A stretch of DNA of 64,000 bases from an uncultured Anaerolineae bacterium (GCA_937943625.1 CALEAD010000041.1:1-64000); one strand, 5' to 3'. Shown: positions 14,757 to 24,211, numbered from the stretch's first letter. Notes: a model not told the origin generated them from the letters alone. Translations and numbers: made by a program.

Positions 14757-17138
14757 ATGTTAACCTACACAAACTCCTTCGATATTCAATTCGACCCCAT
14801 TGCCAACGCTCAGGCCATTGCCACCGTGGGCAATGCCCGCTTCACCGTGCTCACGCCGCGCCTGCTGCGCCTGGAATACAGCCCAAACGGCCGTTTCGAG
14901 GACCGCCCCGGCCAGACCTTCTGGTATCGCCGCCAGCCCGTGCCGGAGTATGAGACGTGGCAAGAAAACGGCCGTTTCCACCTCCGCACCCCCTACCTCC
15001 ACCTCAGCTATCGGCCCGGCAAGCGTGTCTTTAGCGCCAGAAACCTGCAAATCACGTTAACCCAGAGCGGCACAGTCTGGCATTACGGCCAAGAAGACCC
15101 GCACAACCTGCTGGGCACGTACCGCACGCTGGACGAAACCAAAGGCCCCATCGCCCTGGAAGCGGGGTTGCTCTCGCGCAGCGGCTGGGCCGTCTACGAC
15201 GATACACCGCGCCTGGTTTTCAATGCCACAGGCTGGCTGGAACCGCGCCAGGCACCCCCTGGCTACCGCGACCTCTACTTCTTCGGCTACGGGCAAGACG
15301 CCACCGCCTGCCTGCACGGCTTTGCCCAGGTAGCCGGTCCCGCGCCGCTCATCCCGCGCTGGGCGCTGGGCAACTGGTGGAGCCGCTACTGGGCCTACTC
15401 GGCGGCAGAACTGCTGGGCGTGGTAGACGAGTTCCGCAGCCGCGACGTGCCCCTTTCAGTCTGCATCGTAGACATGGATTGGCACATCACCGACACTGGC
15501 AACGCCTCCTCCGGCTGGACGGGCTACACCTGGAACCGCGACCTTTTCCCCGACCCGCCCGCCTTCATCGCCGAGCTGCACCGGCGCGGCCTGAAAACGG
15601 CGCTCAACCTGCATCCGGCCGATGGCGTCTGGCCGCATGAAGCGCAATACGCGGCCATGTGCGCGCGCCTGGGCCTGGACGCGGCGGCGCAGGAACCCAT
15701 CCCCTTTGACATTGCCAACCCGGCCTTTACGCGCGCGTACTTTGAGCTGCTGCACCACCCCCACGAGGCGGACGGCGTAGATTTCTGGTGGATGGATTGG
15801 CAGCAGGGCACACTTTCGGCGCTGCCGGGGCTAGACCCGCTGTGGTGGCTGAACCATTTACACTTTTATGACCTGGGGCGCAACGGGCAGAAACGGCCGT
15901 TCATCGTCTCGCGCTGGGGTGGATTGGGCAACCATCGTTACCCCATTGGCTTCTCCGGTGACACCCACGTCACCTGGGAGGCACTGGCCTTTCAGCCCTA
16001 TTTCACCGCCACCGCCGCCAACGTCAACTACGGCTGGTGGAGTCACGACATTGGCGGACACATGAGCGGCATCGAAGAGCCAGAGCTGTACCTGCGCTGG
16101 GTACAATTTGGCCTGTTCAGCCCCATCTTGCGCCTGCACAGCACCAAAAACCCGTTCCACGAGCGCCGCCCCTGGGGATACGACGCGGAAATCGAGCGCC
16201 TGGCCAGCCACGCCCTGCGCCTGCGCCACGCCTTCATCCCCTACCTCTACAGCATGGCCTGGCGCAACCACACACAGCACCTGCCGCTGATCCAGCCGAT
16301 GTACCACCATTACCCGCAGGCAGAAGCAGCTTACCACTGCCCGCACCAGTACACCTTTGGCAGCGAGCTGCTGGCCGCCCCCTTCGTCACGCCCCTGGAC
16401 CCGGACACGCGCCACAGCCGTCAGCAGGTTTGGCTGCCCAATGGGCGCTGGTTTGGCTTCTTTGATGGACAGGCTTATGCGGGCGAGGGATGGCTGACAG
16501 TTTACGGCCGTTTGCCGGACATCCCCGTCTTTGCCAGAGCAGGTGCCATTGTGCCCCTGGCGGCGGAGGGAGAAGATGGCGTCAGCAACCCGGCGGCGCT
16601 GGACATTCACCTTTTCCCCGGCGCAGATAACTCATTTTCGCTATACGAAGATGACGGGCTGCACGCGCACAGCCTGACGCCCATTGCGCAAAGCTGGTCA
16701 GCGACGCAGTGGCAGGTGATGATTGGCCCGGCGCAGGGGGCAACGGCGCATTTGCCCGCCTACCGTGCCTATACGCTGCGCTTTCGCGGCGCGGCGGCGG
16801 ATACGGCCGTTTCCGCCAACCATCCCATCATTAGCAAACGCTACCACCCGGAGACGCACACCCTGGCAGTAACGGCCGTGGCCCTGGCTCCTGGCGACAC
16901 CCTCATTGTGACCCTGACCCCCGGCACAATTGCGCAGGCCACAGACGGCCGTTTGGCCACCTGCCAGCGTCTGGTCGCCGCCTTCCGCCTGGAAAGCCGC
17001 ACCAAGCACCGCCTCTATGACCAACTACCCGCGCTGGTTGCCCAACCCAGGCAACTCGAAACTTATGCGCACCAGCTAACCCCCAGCCAGTTGCAAGCCC
17101 TGGCAGAGACTCTAGAGGGTGTGAAGCGAGAAGCATAG
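14757..17138 (+). CDS. Glycoside hydrolase family 31 (alpha-glucosidase type)
   Basis: Retaining exo-alpha-glycosidase, probably acting on alpha-glucosides or alpha-xylosides. The N-terminal galactose-mutarotase-like domain (about 1-190) is followed by a TIM barrel: VCIVDMDWH, nucleophile Asp in DFWWMDWQQG, RWGGLGNHRYPIGFSGDT with the acid/base Asp, WWSHDIGGH. The C-terminal sheets carry VFARAGAIVP and SLYEDDG. 793 residues, usual size. There is no signal peptide, so it is cytoplasmic and would act on imported oligosaccharides. The extra C-terminal stretch after residue 690 (helical, QATDGRLATCQRLVAAF) is not typical. Nine ACGGCCGT-like sites lie in or near this gene. Confidence 0.94.
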   Translation: MLTYTNSFDIQFDPIANAQAIATVGNARFTVLTPRLLRLEYSPNGRFEDRPGQTFWYRRQPVPEYETWQENGRFHLRTPYLHLSYRPGKRVFSARNLQITLTQSGTVWHYGQEDPHNLLGTYRTLDETKGPIALEAGLLSRSGWAVYDDTPRLVFNATGWLEPRQAPPGYRDLYFFGYGQDATACLHGFAQVAGPAPLIPRWALGNWWSRYWAYSAAELLGVVDEFRSRDVPLSVCIVDMDWHITDTGNASSGWTGYTWNRDLFPDPPAFIAELHRRGLKTALNLHPADGVWPHEAQYAAMCARLGLDAAAQEPIPFDIANPAFTRAYFELLHHPHEADGVDFWWMDWQQGTLSALPGLDPLWWLNHLHFYDLGRNGQKRPFIVSRWGGLGNHRYPIGFSGDTHVTWEALAFQPYFTATAANVNYGWWSHDIGGHMSGIEEPELYLRWVQFGLFSPILRLHSTKNPFHERRPWGYDAEIERLASHALRLRHAFIPYLYSMAWRNHTQHLPLIQPMYHHYPQAEAAYHCPHQYTFGSELLAAPFVTPLDPDTRHSRQQVWLPNGRWFGFFDGQAYAGEGWLTVYGRLPDIPVFARAGAIVPLAAEGEDGVSNPAALDIHLFPGADNSFSLYEDDGLHAHSLTPIAQSWSATQWQVMIGPAQGATAHLPAYRAYTLRFRGAAADTAVSANHPIISKRYHPETHTLAVTAVALAPGDTLIVTLTPGTIAQATDGRLATCQRLVAAFRLESRTKHRLYDQLPALVAQPRQLETYAHQLTPSQLQALAETLEGVKREA

Positions 17139-17159
17139 CTCAGGGAGCGCTCCCCATTC

Positions 17160-17996
17160 CTACTCCAACAGCTCCGCGCGCAGCGCCGCCAGCGTTGCCT
17201 GGTCTAGCCCGGCCACGTTCAGGGCATACGCCTCGGCCGAGCCGTGAGTCTGACGCAAATAAGCCAGGGTGGCGCGCATTGTGTCTGGGTGCGCCAGCGA
17301 AATCGGGTAGAGGTGTGACGGCCGTATCCAGGCCCACACCATGGCGCGGCGGAAGTCAGGCTGCATCGCCTTCAGAATTGCCGCGTGATGCCGGTTGCTC
17401 AGGGTGTATTCGGCCACAATTGTCTCCTCGGGCACGTCCAGCAACGCCAGTAACAGGGCAATCACCACCCCCGTGCGGTCTTTACCGGCAGCACAATGAA
17501 TGAGGGCGGGGCGATGAGCCGGGTCAGCCAGGTCACGCAGAACGTCACCCACCAGGTGCGCATTCTCCTGCAACACCACGTGCGTGTAGACATGTAGCAA
17601 CACCTGTGCCATCTGGCGGCGGTAGCGGCGCAGGGTTTGCAGCCGCGAAATGGAGCCATCATAGCTGACCAGGGGCACGTGCCGGTAGACGGGCGCTGGC
17701 TGGGGCAGACGGTCGGGCTGCCTGGCTACCTCCGCCTGAGAGCGTAAATCAAAGACGGTGCGCAGGCCCAACGGCCGTAAAATCGCATGATCGGCAGGCT
17801 GCAACCGCGCCAATGTGCCGGCGCGGAACACCTGCCCCCAACGCAGGAAACGGCCGTCGGCCGTGCGATAGCCGCCCACGTCGCGAAAATTAAAGGCATG
17901 GGGCAGCACAATCTCGCGCTGCCCCGCCTCATTCCTTGCGCCAGGGGGCAGCGGCAAAATCAGACGTATCGGATCAAGCTGATCTTTGCGTAACAT
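17160..17996 (-). CDS. Tyrosine-protein phosphatase (DSP-like)
   Basis: Cysteine-dependent phosphatase with the P-loop HCAAGKDRTG (CX5R) and the upstream FRDVGGYRTADGRFLRWGQVFRAG pattern of bacterial PTP/LipA-type enzymes (Y_phosphatase3 family). 278 residues. The ATG at 17996 is preferred to one at 18029, because TACAAT ends only 7 bases upstream, which suggests a leaderless mRNA. Convergent with the glycosidase gene, 21 bases apart. Targets could be phosphotyrosine proteins or phosphoinositides; sequence does not decide. Confidence 0.9.
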   Translation of the reverse strand: MLRKDQLDPIRLILPLPPGARNEAGQREIVLPHAFNFRDVGGYRTADGRFLRWGQVFRAGTLARLQPADHAILRPLGLRTVFDLRSQAEVARQPDRLPQPAPVYRHVPLVSYDGSISRLQTLRRYRRQMAQVLLHVYTHVVLQENAHLVGDVLRDLADPAHRPALIHCAAGKDRTGVVIALLLALLDVPEETIVAEYTLSNRHHAAILKAMQPDFRRAMVWAWIRPSHLYPISLAHPDTMRATLAYLRQTHGSAEAYALNVAGLDQATLAALRAELLE

Positions 17997-18262
17997 GAGG
18001 CAATTGTATCCTAACCGGCGCGCGCGCAATCAGCCATCAGCCGGGCAGCCTGAGCCTTTTAGCCAAATTCTCATGGTCGGCCAGCAATACTAGACACAGA
18101 GCACACAACGCCGAGCCACAATCCGCGACGATCTACGCACCCCATCACGGTTTTCCTTTTATCTTGGCGTCCTTCGCCCCCCTTGTGGGGAGTAGTTATG
18201 CTACATTTAGTAGATAGAATGACCGGTCCCATCACGCACAAATCGCCAGTCGCTACCGTTGG
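17997..18262. other. Intergenic region upstream of sucC leader
   Basis: No gene seen. It holds scattered words (GGCCAGCAATACTAGACACAGAG, CCCCTTGTGGGG hairpin at about 18178-18190) and a TAGTAGATAGAATG stretch, but no clear repeat family. Confidence 0.4.
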
Positions 18263-18271
18263 TGTTATAAT
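18263..18271 (+). promoter_or_regulatory. Extended -10 promoter of sucCD
   Basis: TGTTATAAT (TGn plus TATAAT at 18266-18271), the same extended -10 as at 12959. No strong -35. The predicted start is near 18278, about 116 bases before the sucC start codon. Confidence 0.55.
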
Positions 18272-18299
18272 GGCAGCGCACATTAAAACCCGTATGAAG

Positions 18300-18330
18300 A
18301 GGCGAACACCCTGTTCGCCTTTCTGTTTGT
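18300..18330 (+). terminator. Leader terminator upstream of sucC
   Basis: AGGCGAAC (18300-18307) pairs with GTTCGCCT (18313-18320) around a 5-base loop, followed by TTCTGTTTGTTC. It lies between the predicted promoter and sucC. It could be an attenuator controlling the operon, or end a short transcript with sucC served by another promoter. A second hairpin, GCGTGGCA/TGCCACGC (about 18335-18367), follows it. Confidence 0.65.
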
Positions 18331-18393
18331 TCAGGCGTGGCACGACAGATACGGCCGTTTGCCACGCACATCCCACTAAAAAAGGAGCTGTCC

Positions 18394-19545
18394 GTGAATC
18401 TACACGAATTTCAGGCAAAACGACTCTTTGCCGCACACGGCGTGCCCATTCCGCGCGGCGACGTTGCCCGCACCCCAGAAGACGCGACGCGCATTGCCGC
18501 TGACCTGGGCGGGCACGTGGTGGTGAAGGCGCAGGTACACAGTGGCGGACGCGGCAAGGCTGGCGGCGTCAAGCTGGCGCACAGCGCCGCCGAAGCAGCA
18601 GCCGCAGCGCAGCAAATCCTCGGCATGCAAATCCGTGGATTGACCGTCCATCAGGTACTGGTAGACGAATTGGCCCCCGGTGGCATTGCTCAAGAAATCT
18701 ACCTGGCGGTGCTCATTGATCGCGCCAGACGCCGCCCCATGATTATGGCCTCGGCCGCTGGCGGCATGGACATCGAACAGGTTGCCGAAGAAAGCCCAGA
18801 AAAAATCATCAAAGTCCACGTTGATCCATTTTTGGGTGTCAGGGCGTACCAATCCAACTTTATTGCCGCCCGCATGGGGCTGCCGCGTGAACTCTGGGCG
18901 CAATTCCACCAGATTGTCACCGGCCTGTACGCCTGCTTCAAGGCCAACGACGCCTCCCTGACAGAAGTGAACCCGTTGGTGATCACCGGGGAAGGCAAGC
19001 TGATGGCGCTGGATGGCAAGATGACAATTGACGACAACAGCCTCTTCCGCCTGCCACACATTGTGGAAATGCGCGACACCAGCGATGAGCCAGAAGCAGA
19101 GCAAAAGGCGCGCGCCGCCGGCATTAACTTCATCAAGCTGGATGGCAACATTGGCTGCATGGTAAACGGCGCCGGGCTGGCCATGACCACGATGGATGTG
19201 ATCAAGCTATATGGCGGCGCGCCGGCAAACTTTCTCGACATTGGCGGCGGCGCTAAGGCGGAGCAGGTGGCAACAGCGCTGCGCCTGATTTTGTCTGATG
19301 CAAATGTGCAGGCGGTATTGATCAACATTTTTGGCGGTATTACGCGCGGCGATGAAGTGGCCAAAGGCATTATTACCGCGCTGGAACAGGTGCAGACAGA
19401 GGTTCCCTTTGTGGTGCGTCTGGCGGGCACCAATGCCGCCGAGGGAATGGCTATCCTGGCTGACGCGAAAATGACAACGGCCGTTACCCTCTCCGATGCC
19501 GCGCAAAAAGCAGTCGCCCTAGCCAAAGGAGGCAACAACTCATGA
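18394..19545 (+). CDS. sucC: Succinyl-CoA synthetase beta subunit
   Basis: Nucleotide-binding, grasp-domain subunit of the TCA-cycle enzyme that makes ATP or GTP from succinyl-CoA. The N-terminus [15 protein letters not shown] and the ATP-grasp region [19 protein letters not shown] are diagnostic; [20 protein letters not shown] and [16 protein letters not shown] complete the family. The frame opens at 18337, but the GTG at 18394 with AAAAAAGGAG 7 bases upstream is the proper start (383 aa). It overlaps sucD by 4 bases. Confidence 0.97.
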   Translation: MNLHEFQAKRLFAAHGVPIPRGDVARTPEDATRIAADLGGHVVVKAQVHSGGRGKAGGVKLAHSAAEAAAAAQQILGMQIRGLTVHQVLVDELAPGGIAQEIYLAVLIDRARRRPMIMASAAGGMDIEQVAEESPEKIIKVHVDPFLGVRAYQSNFIAARMGLPRELWAQFHQIVTGLYACFKANDASLTEVNPLVITGEGKLMALDGKMTIDDNSLFRLPHIVEMRDTSDEPEAEQKARAAGINFIKLDGNIGCMVNGAGLAMTTMDVIKLYGGAPANFLDIGGGAKAEQVATALRLILSDANVQAVLINIFGGITRGDEVAKGIITALEQVQTEVPFVVRLAGTNAAEGMAILADAKMTTAVTLSDAAQKAVALAKGGNNS

Positions 19546-20429
19546 GTATCCTCATAGACAAACAGACACGCCTGGTCGTTTCCGGCATTACTGGCCGCGA
19601 AGGCAGCTTTCACACCACGCAAATGATGGCTTATGGCACCAACGTGGTAGCCGGCGTCACACCCGGCAAAGGCGGGCAATTCTTTGCTGCAGCCGGGCAG
19701 CAGGTGCCCATCTTCGACACCATTGCCGAAGCGGTATTGGAAACCGGCGCCAATACCTCCATGATCATCGTCCCCGCGCGCTTCGCCGTCGAAGCCATCT
19801 ACGAGGCGGCCGATGCCGGCGTCAGCCTGATTGTTTGCCTGACGGAGTACATCCCCGTGCTAGACATGATTGCCGCGCGCGCCTACCTGGACGCCAAAGG
19901 CGTGCGCCTGGTCGGCCCCAACTGCCCCGGTCTGCTAACCCCCGGACAGGCCAAAGTAGGCTTCATCCCCGGCAATATTGCCATGCCGGGACCGGTGGGC
20001 GTGGTCTCCAAAAGCGGCACGCTGACCTACGAGGTGATTGACGCTCTGACACGCCTGGGCATTGGTCAGACCACCTGCGTGGGCATTGGCGGCGACCCCA
20101 TCAATGGCACAGACTTCATTGACGTGTTGAAGCTGTTTGAGGCTGACGCGGAAACAGAACATATTGTCATGATTGGCGAAATTGGTGGCAATGCGGAAGA
20201 GCAGGCGGCCGTTTTCATCAAGCAGCACGTCTCAAAGCCGGTTACGGCCTTTATTGCCGGGCGCACGGCGCCGCCAGGACGGCGCATGGGACACGCCGGG
20301 GCGATTGTCGAAGGCAAAAGCGGCACGGCCGAAGGCAAAATTGCCGCCCTGCGCGAAGCGGGCATCCCCGTGGCGGAAAACCCGGATGACATCGCCCGCA
20401 TTGTGGCGCAGCGTATGGGCAAGGCATAA
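19542..20429 (+). CDS. sucD: Succinyl-CoA synthetase alpha subunit
   Basis: CoA-binding and phosphohistidine subunit partnered with Suc[15 protein letters not shown] begins the CoA fold; [13 protein letters not shown] and the active-site region [17 protein letters not shown] contain the phosphorylated His. 295 residues, standard. The ATGA overlap with sucC implies translational coupling and equal subunit supply. Confidence 0.97.
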   Translation: MSILIDKQTRLVVSGITGREGSFHTTQMMAYGTNVVAGVTPGKGGQFFAAAGQQVPIFDTIAEAVLETGANTSMIIVPARFAVEAIYEAADAGVSLIVCLTEYIPVLDMIAARAYLDAKGVRLVGPNCPGLLTPGQAKVGFIPGNIAMPGPVGVVSKSGTLTYEVIDALTRLGIGQTTCVGIGGDPINGTDFIDVLKLFEADAETEHIVMIGEIGGNAEEQAAVFIKQHVSKPVTAFIAGRTAPPGRRMGHAGAIVEGKSGTAEGKIAALREAGIPVAENPDDIARIVAQRMGKA

Positions 20430-20490
20430 AGCGTGAAGCAAAAAATGTGGAGCGTGAGGCGTGAAGAGTCACTTCACGTTTCACGTTTCC
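20430..20490. repeat. GCGTGAAG / TTCACGTTTCACG repeat cluster
   Basis: Directly after the sucD stop: AAAGCGTGAAGC, GGAGCGTGAGGCGTGAAGAG, then the inverted TCACTTCACGTTTCACGTTTC. Opposed copies can form a hairpin between sucD and rsmD. The rsmD ribosome binding site lies right at the edge. Confidence 0.65.
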
Positions 20491-20505
20491 CGTCAGGAGG
20501 GTGGC

Positions 20506-21192
20506 GTGCGCGTGATTGCGGGGCGGGCAAAAGGGCGCAAGCTGAAGCAGGTTCCGGGTGAGGGCACACGCCCGATCATGGACCGTGTAAAGGAGAGCCT
20601 GTTTAACGTGTTGGGCGCAGACGTGGTGGGCACGCGCTGGCTGGACCTGTTTGCCGGCACAGGGCAAGTAGGCATCGAGGCGCTGAGCCGGGGCGCGCGT
20701 GAGGTGGTGTTTGTGGACGTGGCGTATGCCGCTATTCGCGTGGTGAAGGAGAATTTGCGCACCACAGGGCTGACGGCCGAAGCGCGCGTGCTACAGATGG
20801 ATGCATTCGCCTTTTTGCAACAGCCGCAAGGCACGCCGTTTGACGTGATCTACGTGGCGCCGCCGCAGTATATGGGGCTGTGGTTGCAGGTGATGGGGGT
20901 CTTGGGCGAACGGCCGTTGACCTACCTGACTCTCACTGGCATCGTCGTTGTGCAAATTGACCCCAAGGAACACGCCGAACTGGACGGCTTGCCCTTCACC
21001 CTGTATGACCGGCGCAGATATGGCAATACGCAGCTTAATTTTTATGGGATTGGTGCAGAGTGGTTAGTGGGGCGTGGCAATTACCAGTCTCCAGCCTCTC
21101 CTCTCCCGTCTGGCAAAGCGTCGGGGTCTATTCCCACCCCACTATCTACTAATTATTCAGCGTTATCTGAATCACGCAGGAGCCAGTGGTAG
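20506..21192 (+). CDS. rsmD: 16S rRNA (guanine-966 N2) methyltransferase RsmD
   Basis: SAM-dependent methylase of the small ribosomal subunit rRNA. VRVIAGRAKGRKL and TRPIMDRVKESLFNVLG are the family N-terminus, and LDLFAGTGQVGIEALSRGA is SAM motif I. Motif IV reads YVAPPQY in place of the usual DPPY, losing the Asp. The start is the GTG at 20506, 5 bases after AGGAGG; the upstream codons read through a repeat. The last 30 residues (about 21100-21192) are Ser/Pro-rich and unlike the family; the gene tail overlaps the convergent gene end by 44 bases, so the true protein may once have ended earlier. Confidence 0.9.
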   Translation: MRVIAGRAKGRKLKQVPGEGTRPIMDRVKESLFNVLGADVVGTRWLDLFAGTGQVGIEALSRGAREVVFVDVAYAAIRVVKENLRTTGLTAEARVLQMDAFAFLQQPQGTPFDVIYVAPPQYMGLWLQVMGVLGERPLTYLTLTGIVVVQIDPKEHAELDGLPFTLYDRRRYGNTQLNFYGIGAEWLVGRGNYQSPASPLPSGKASGSIPTPLSTNYSALSESRRSQW

Positions 21193-21967
21193 CGCCATCG
21201 CGGTCAACGGCCGTTAATCGGATCAGGTACGGCCCAGACTGCCATTCCCCCAGGTTTGCATTCCCCAAAAAGCTGTTTACTACCGGGCGGTCAATGGTGC
21301 GACCAAGCAGGTTCGCCCATAATCCCTGCGTTTGTGGCCCGTTCGCTTCCAGCACATAATAGCCAAAATTTTCCGTGTTGGCTGTGCCAGTGAAGGCAAT
21401 CAGGCCGCTGACGACGCTGTTGTTTCCTGGCTCGATGATGTTGAGATTCACGCGGCAGCCGACAAAGGGGGTAGGCGTGGCCTGGGGAACGGCCGTTGGC
21501 GTCAGCGTGGCCGTTGCTTCAGCGGGGGGGAAGGGCAAAATTTGCCCCGGCAGCGTCACGGTGGGGGCCATCATGCCGGTGGGGGTGGGTGGAACGGCCG
21601 TGTGCAGAGGCGTAGGCGAAGAAAGCGGCGTGGCAAAAATATCCGGCGTGGATGTGGGGGGGTAAAGCAATTCTGGCGGCAGCGTTTGCGCTACATTGAC
21701 ATTGACGTATGTGACCAAGCCAACAATGGCCGCCAAAACCAGGATAAAGGTCAGCGCCCTGTTACGGATTTGCGTGCCCTTTTCCCGCTCCAGGCCAAAC
21801 AGGGCACGGCGCAAAATTTGCCGCGCGCGCAGCAGCTCTGACCCGTACCAAAACAGGCCAAAGGCACACAAAATGTATATCCAGACATCGTTTCGCAGGA
21901 TAAAAACGTAGAGCCTTTCCATGCCTATGCGCAGTTCTGTTGCCACCCGGTCAATCCGGGCCAGCAC
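21149..21967 (-). CDS. Membrane protein with extracytoplasmic Ig-like domain
   Basis: Unknown function. Two membrane segments (about residues 27-45 and 70-91) lie on either side of a basic cytosolic loop (RARQILRRALFGLEREKG). A Pro/Thr-rich linker of about 75 residues follows, then a C-terminal domain with two Cys (GCRVNLNIIEPGNNSVVSG ... TTGSCVIQITL) of Ig-like or fibronectin-like type. The start codon lies immediately next to the miaB stop, so the two genes are co-transcribed. The 3' end overlaps rsmD on the other strand. Confidence 0.7.
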   Translation of the reverse strand: MLARIDRVATELRIGMERLYVFILRNDVWIYILCAFGLFWYGSELLRARQILRRALFGLEREKGTQIRNRALTFILVLAAIVGLVTYVNVNVAQTLPPELLYPPTSTPDIFATPLSSPTPLHTAVPPTPTGMMAPTVTLPGQILPFPPAEATATLTPTAVPQATPTPFVGCRVNLNIIEPGNNSVVSGLIAFTGTANTENFGYYVLEANGPQTQGLWANLLGRTIDRPVVNSFLGNANLGEWQSGPYLIRLTAVDRDGATTGSCVIQITLNN

Positions 21968-23347
21968 TCAAAGAAGAGCCAGAGGAATGGCGGCTGTTTC
22001 AGGCTCTGGTGGTGGCGCCGGACGGTCAACGGCTGTTCCCGACATGCTCCATGGCCCCGTGTGGTTAATTTTCACCTGCACCAGTTCCCCCCGCAAATTG
22101 CGCGGATCATCAAAAAAGACCAGCTTATTGTGCGGCGTGCGCCCCTGCCAGCGTCCCTTGTGCTGCTCTTCCACCAGCACCTCCACCGTCTCGCCCAGCC
22201 AGCGCTGCATTTTGCGCTGGCTGATCCGTTCATTCAGCGCCTCAATCAGGTGAAAGCGGCGGCGCTTCTCGGCATCGGGCACGTCGTCTACCATGCGCCG
22301 TGCGCTAACGGTGCCGGGGCGCGGGCTGTAGCGCGCCAAATGAATTTTATCGAGCTGAAGCTCATCCAGAATGTCATAGGTGCGCATAAACTGCGCTTCT
22401 GTTTCGCCAGGGAAGCCTACAATAATGTCGGTGTGAATCGCGGCATCGGGCATGATGTCGCGGATGTGATGCACTAGATCACGGTACTGCTCGCGCGTGT
22501 AGCCGCGCTTCATGTTTTCCAGCACCTCGTTATCGCCGGCCTGAATGGGTACTTCTATTTGCGGCATTACCTTGGGCAGATCGCGCACGGCGTAGAGGAT
22601 TTTGTCTGTCATGTAGTTGGGGTGGCTGGTGAGGAAGCGGATGCGCTGCAAGCCTTCAATGTCGTTGATGACGCGCAGCAGGTCGGCCAGGTCGGGGCCA
22701 TCGCCCACGTCGTAGCCGTAGCGGTCTACAATTTGCCCCAGCAGCACCACTTCTTTCACGCCCTGGGCCACCAGCGAGCGCACTTCGGCGGCAATTTCGC
22801 CTACCGGGCGGCTCCGTTCTTTGCCACGCTTTTGGGGAATGATGCAGAAGGTACAGGCGTGAGAGCAACCATAAACTACCGCCACCGGCGCGGAGATGAG
22901 CGTGCCTTGCTGGTGCGCGGGCAAAATCACTTCTTCATCTTGCAGAGCGTGGCGGTGAGTGGTTACGGCCGTTTCATAAGCGTACACGTCCTCTTGCGTC
23001 AGGTGGCTCACCAGCGGCAGCCCATCAGTAGATGGCTCCATAAATACGTCCACAAACGGAAAGCGCTGCTCTAGCGCCTGATTGCCGCGCACGCCAACGA
23101 CGCAGCCCATCACGGCAATGGTCATGTTGGGCCGCTGCTGCTTCAGGTGCGCCAGGTTTTGCAGCTTGCCATACGCCTTGTCTTCTGACTGCTGGCGCAC
23201 GGTGCAGGTTTGCAGCACGACCACGTCTGCTTCTTCGGCGCGGGGGGTGGCGCGATAGCCGAGCTTTTCTAGCTCGGTGGCTACGCGCCGCGCATCGGCA
23301 TAATTCATCTGGCAACCGGTAATCCAAAAGTTGTAGGTTTTTGTCAT
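21968..23347 (-). CDS. miaB: tRNA-2-methylthio-N6-dimethylallyladenosine synthase
   Basis: Radical-SAM methylthiotransferase modifying adenosine 37 of tRNAs that read codons starting with U. The N-terminal UPF0004 domain has three cluster Cys (TGCQMNYADA, QTCTVRQQSEDKA, VMGCVVGVRG). The radical-SAM motif is GCSHACTFCIIPQKRGKE, and a TRAM domain ends the protein (ETVEVLVEEQHKGRWQGRT). 459 residues fits the family. Assignment as MiaB rather than MtaB or RimO rests on overall layout and the TRAM context and is fairly secure. No miaA is nearby. Confidence 0.93.
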   Translation of the reverse strand: MTKTYNFWITGCQMNYADARRVATELEKLGYRATPRAEEADVVVLQTCTVRQQSEDKAYGKLQNLAHLKQQRPNMTIAVMGCVVGVRGNQALEQRFPFVDVFMEPSTDGLPLVSHLTQEDVYAYETAVTTHRHALQDEEVILPAHQQGTLISAPVAVVYGCSHACTFCIIPQKRGKERSRPVGEIAAEVRSLVAQGVKEVVLLGQIVDRYGYDVGDGPDLADLLRVINDIEGLQRIRFLTSHPNYMTDKILYAVRDLPKVMPQIEVPIQAGDNEVLENMKRGYTREQYRDLVHHIRDIMPDAAIHTDIIVGFPGETEAQFMRTYDILDELQLDKIHLARYSPRPGTVSARRMVDDVPDAEKRRRFHLIEALNERISQRKMQRWLGETVEVLVEEQHKGRWQGRTPHNKLVFFDDPRNLRGELVQVKINHTGPWSMSGTAVDRPAPPPEPETAAIPLALL

Positions 23348-23359
23348 GTGATTCGTGAT

Positions 23360-23458
23360 TAGAGATTCAGTAGATCGAAGCCATGTGACGTGCGGCTTGC
23401 TCGTTTATTACGGTCAGGGCTGTCCGCGCCCTACTTCGATCTACTGAGACTAGAGATT
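23360..23458. repeat. Inverted-repeat element flanked by 8-bp direct repeats
   Basis: TCAGTAGATCGAAG (23367-23380) and its perfect inverse (23434-23447) enclose 53 bases containing ACGTGCGGCTTGCTCG. TAGAGATT occurs just outside both ends (23360-23367 and 23451-23458), as a target duplication might. The layout is MITE-like, but TAGAGATT-type words also recur near 49845, so chance or another repeat family is possible. Confidence 0.5.
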
Positions 23459-23497
23459 GGTGAGTGCTGATCCTTGACGGCGACTAACAGTTCACGG

Positions 23498-24202
23498 CTA
23501 ACGGCTCGCACCAGGCCATTGTGCAACAATTGTGGCTTCCCCTAGACGAATGGTGATTCTATCGCCCAGGATTTGTGGCGTCAAGACGGCCGTTACCGGC
23601 TGCGGCGCCTGCACAATCATCGCTTGCAGGCGCAGACGCTGCAACGCGGGCAGATGGGCAGCATAGTCGGCCAGGTGGATGAGCTGGTCGCGCTGCTCAT
23701 GCTGGATGAGGATGAAATCGGCCGTGTGCAGCGCCTCTTGCCACTGCGCCAGGCTCAGCCAACGGCCGTGCTGCGGGTCATACAGGCGCGCCATGGCGTT
23801 CAGGTAAGCGGCCACGCGGCGCGGCGTCTCTCCCTTTTTGCTGCGCAGGCGGCTGCCAGGCACCACCGTCTCCACCAGCGTGAGCTGCCCACCTGGGCGC
23901 AGCAGGTGAGAAACAGCGCGCAAAAATTGGCCAATGTCTGCCCAGGTGCTGGCAACGTGCTGGCAAATAATGGCATCGAAACTGGCAGCGGCAAAAGTGT
24001 CCAGCGAATCGGCCAGCAGCGCAATGGTCTCGAGTGGAAAGCGGGCAGCGGGGGGTGGGAAGCGGGAAACGTGCAGCGTGCAGCGTGATTCGCCTGGAAG
24101 CAGGGTGAGCGCTAAGCGGGTGGTGGGTGGGGGCATGGGTTGGTTGGATGGATGGATGGTTAGTTGGTTAGTTGGTTGGAAATAAACGAACCAACCATCC
24201 AA
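23498..24202 (-). pseudogene. 5'-truncated SAM methyltransferase remnant
   Basis: The C-terminal half of a class I methyltransferase is recognisable: FDAIICQHVASTWADIGQF (motif II/III region) and LRPGGQLTLVETVVPGS (motif IV), then a helical tail. The SAM-binding motif I (GxGxG) and the helices before it are missing. In their place the open frame reads through repeats: the GGTTGGTT tract gives QPTNQLTIHPSNQP and a GTGAAACG-type repeat gives CTLHVSRFP. No ribosome binding site is apparent at the ATG. Replacement of the 5' half by repeat sequence best explains this. A small functional protein is less likely. Confidence 0.6.
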
Positions 24203-24208
24203 CTAACC
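24137..24208. repeat. GGTTGGTT/GGATGG imperfect inverted repeat
   Basis: Tandem GGTTGGTT, GGATGGATGG and TTAGTTGG units are followed by CCAACCATCCAACTAACC. It lies between the 836-residue protein gene and the methyltransferase remnant and is read into the latter. Same family as 12873-12914 and 53296-53345. Confidence 0.65.
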
Positions 24209-24211
24209 TCC

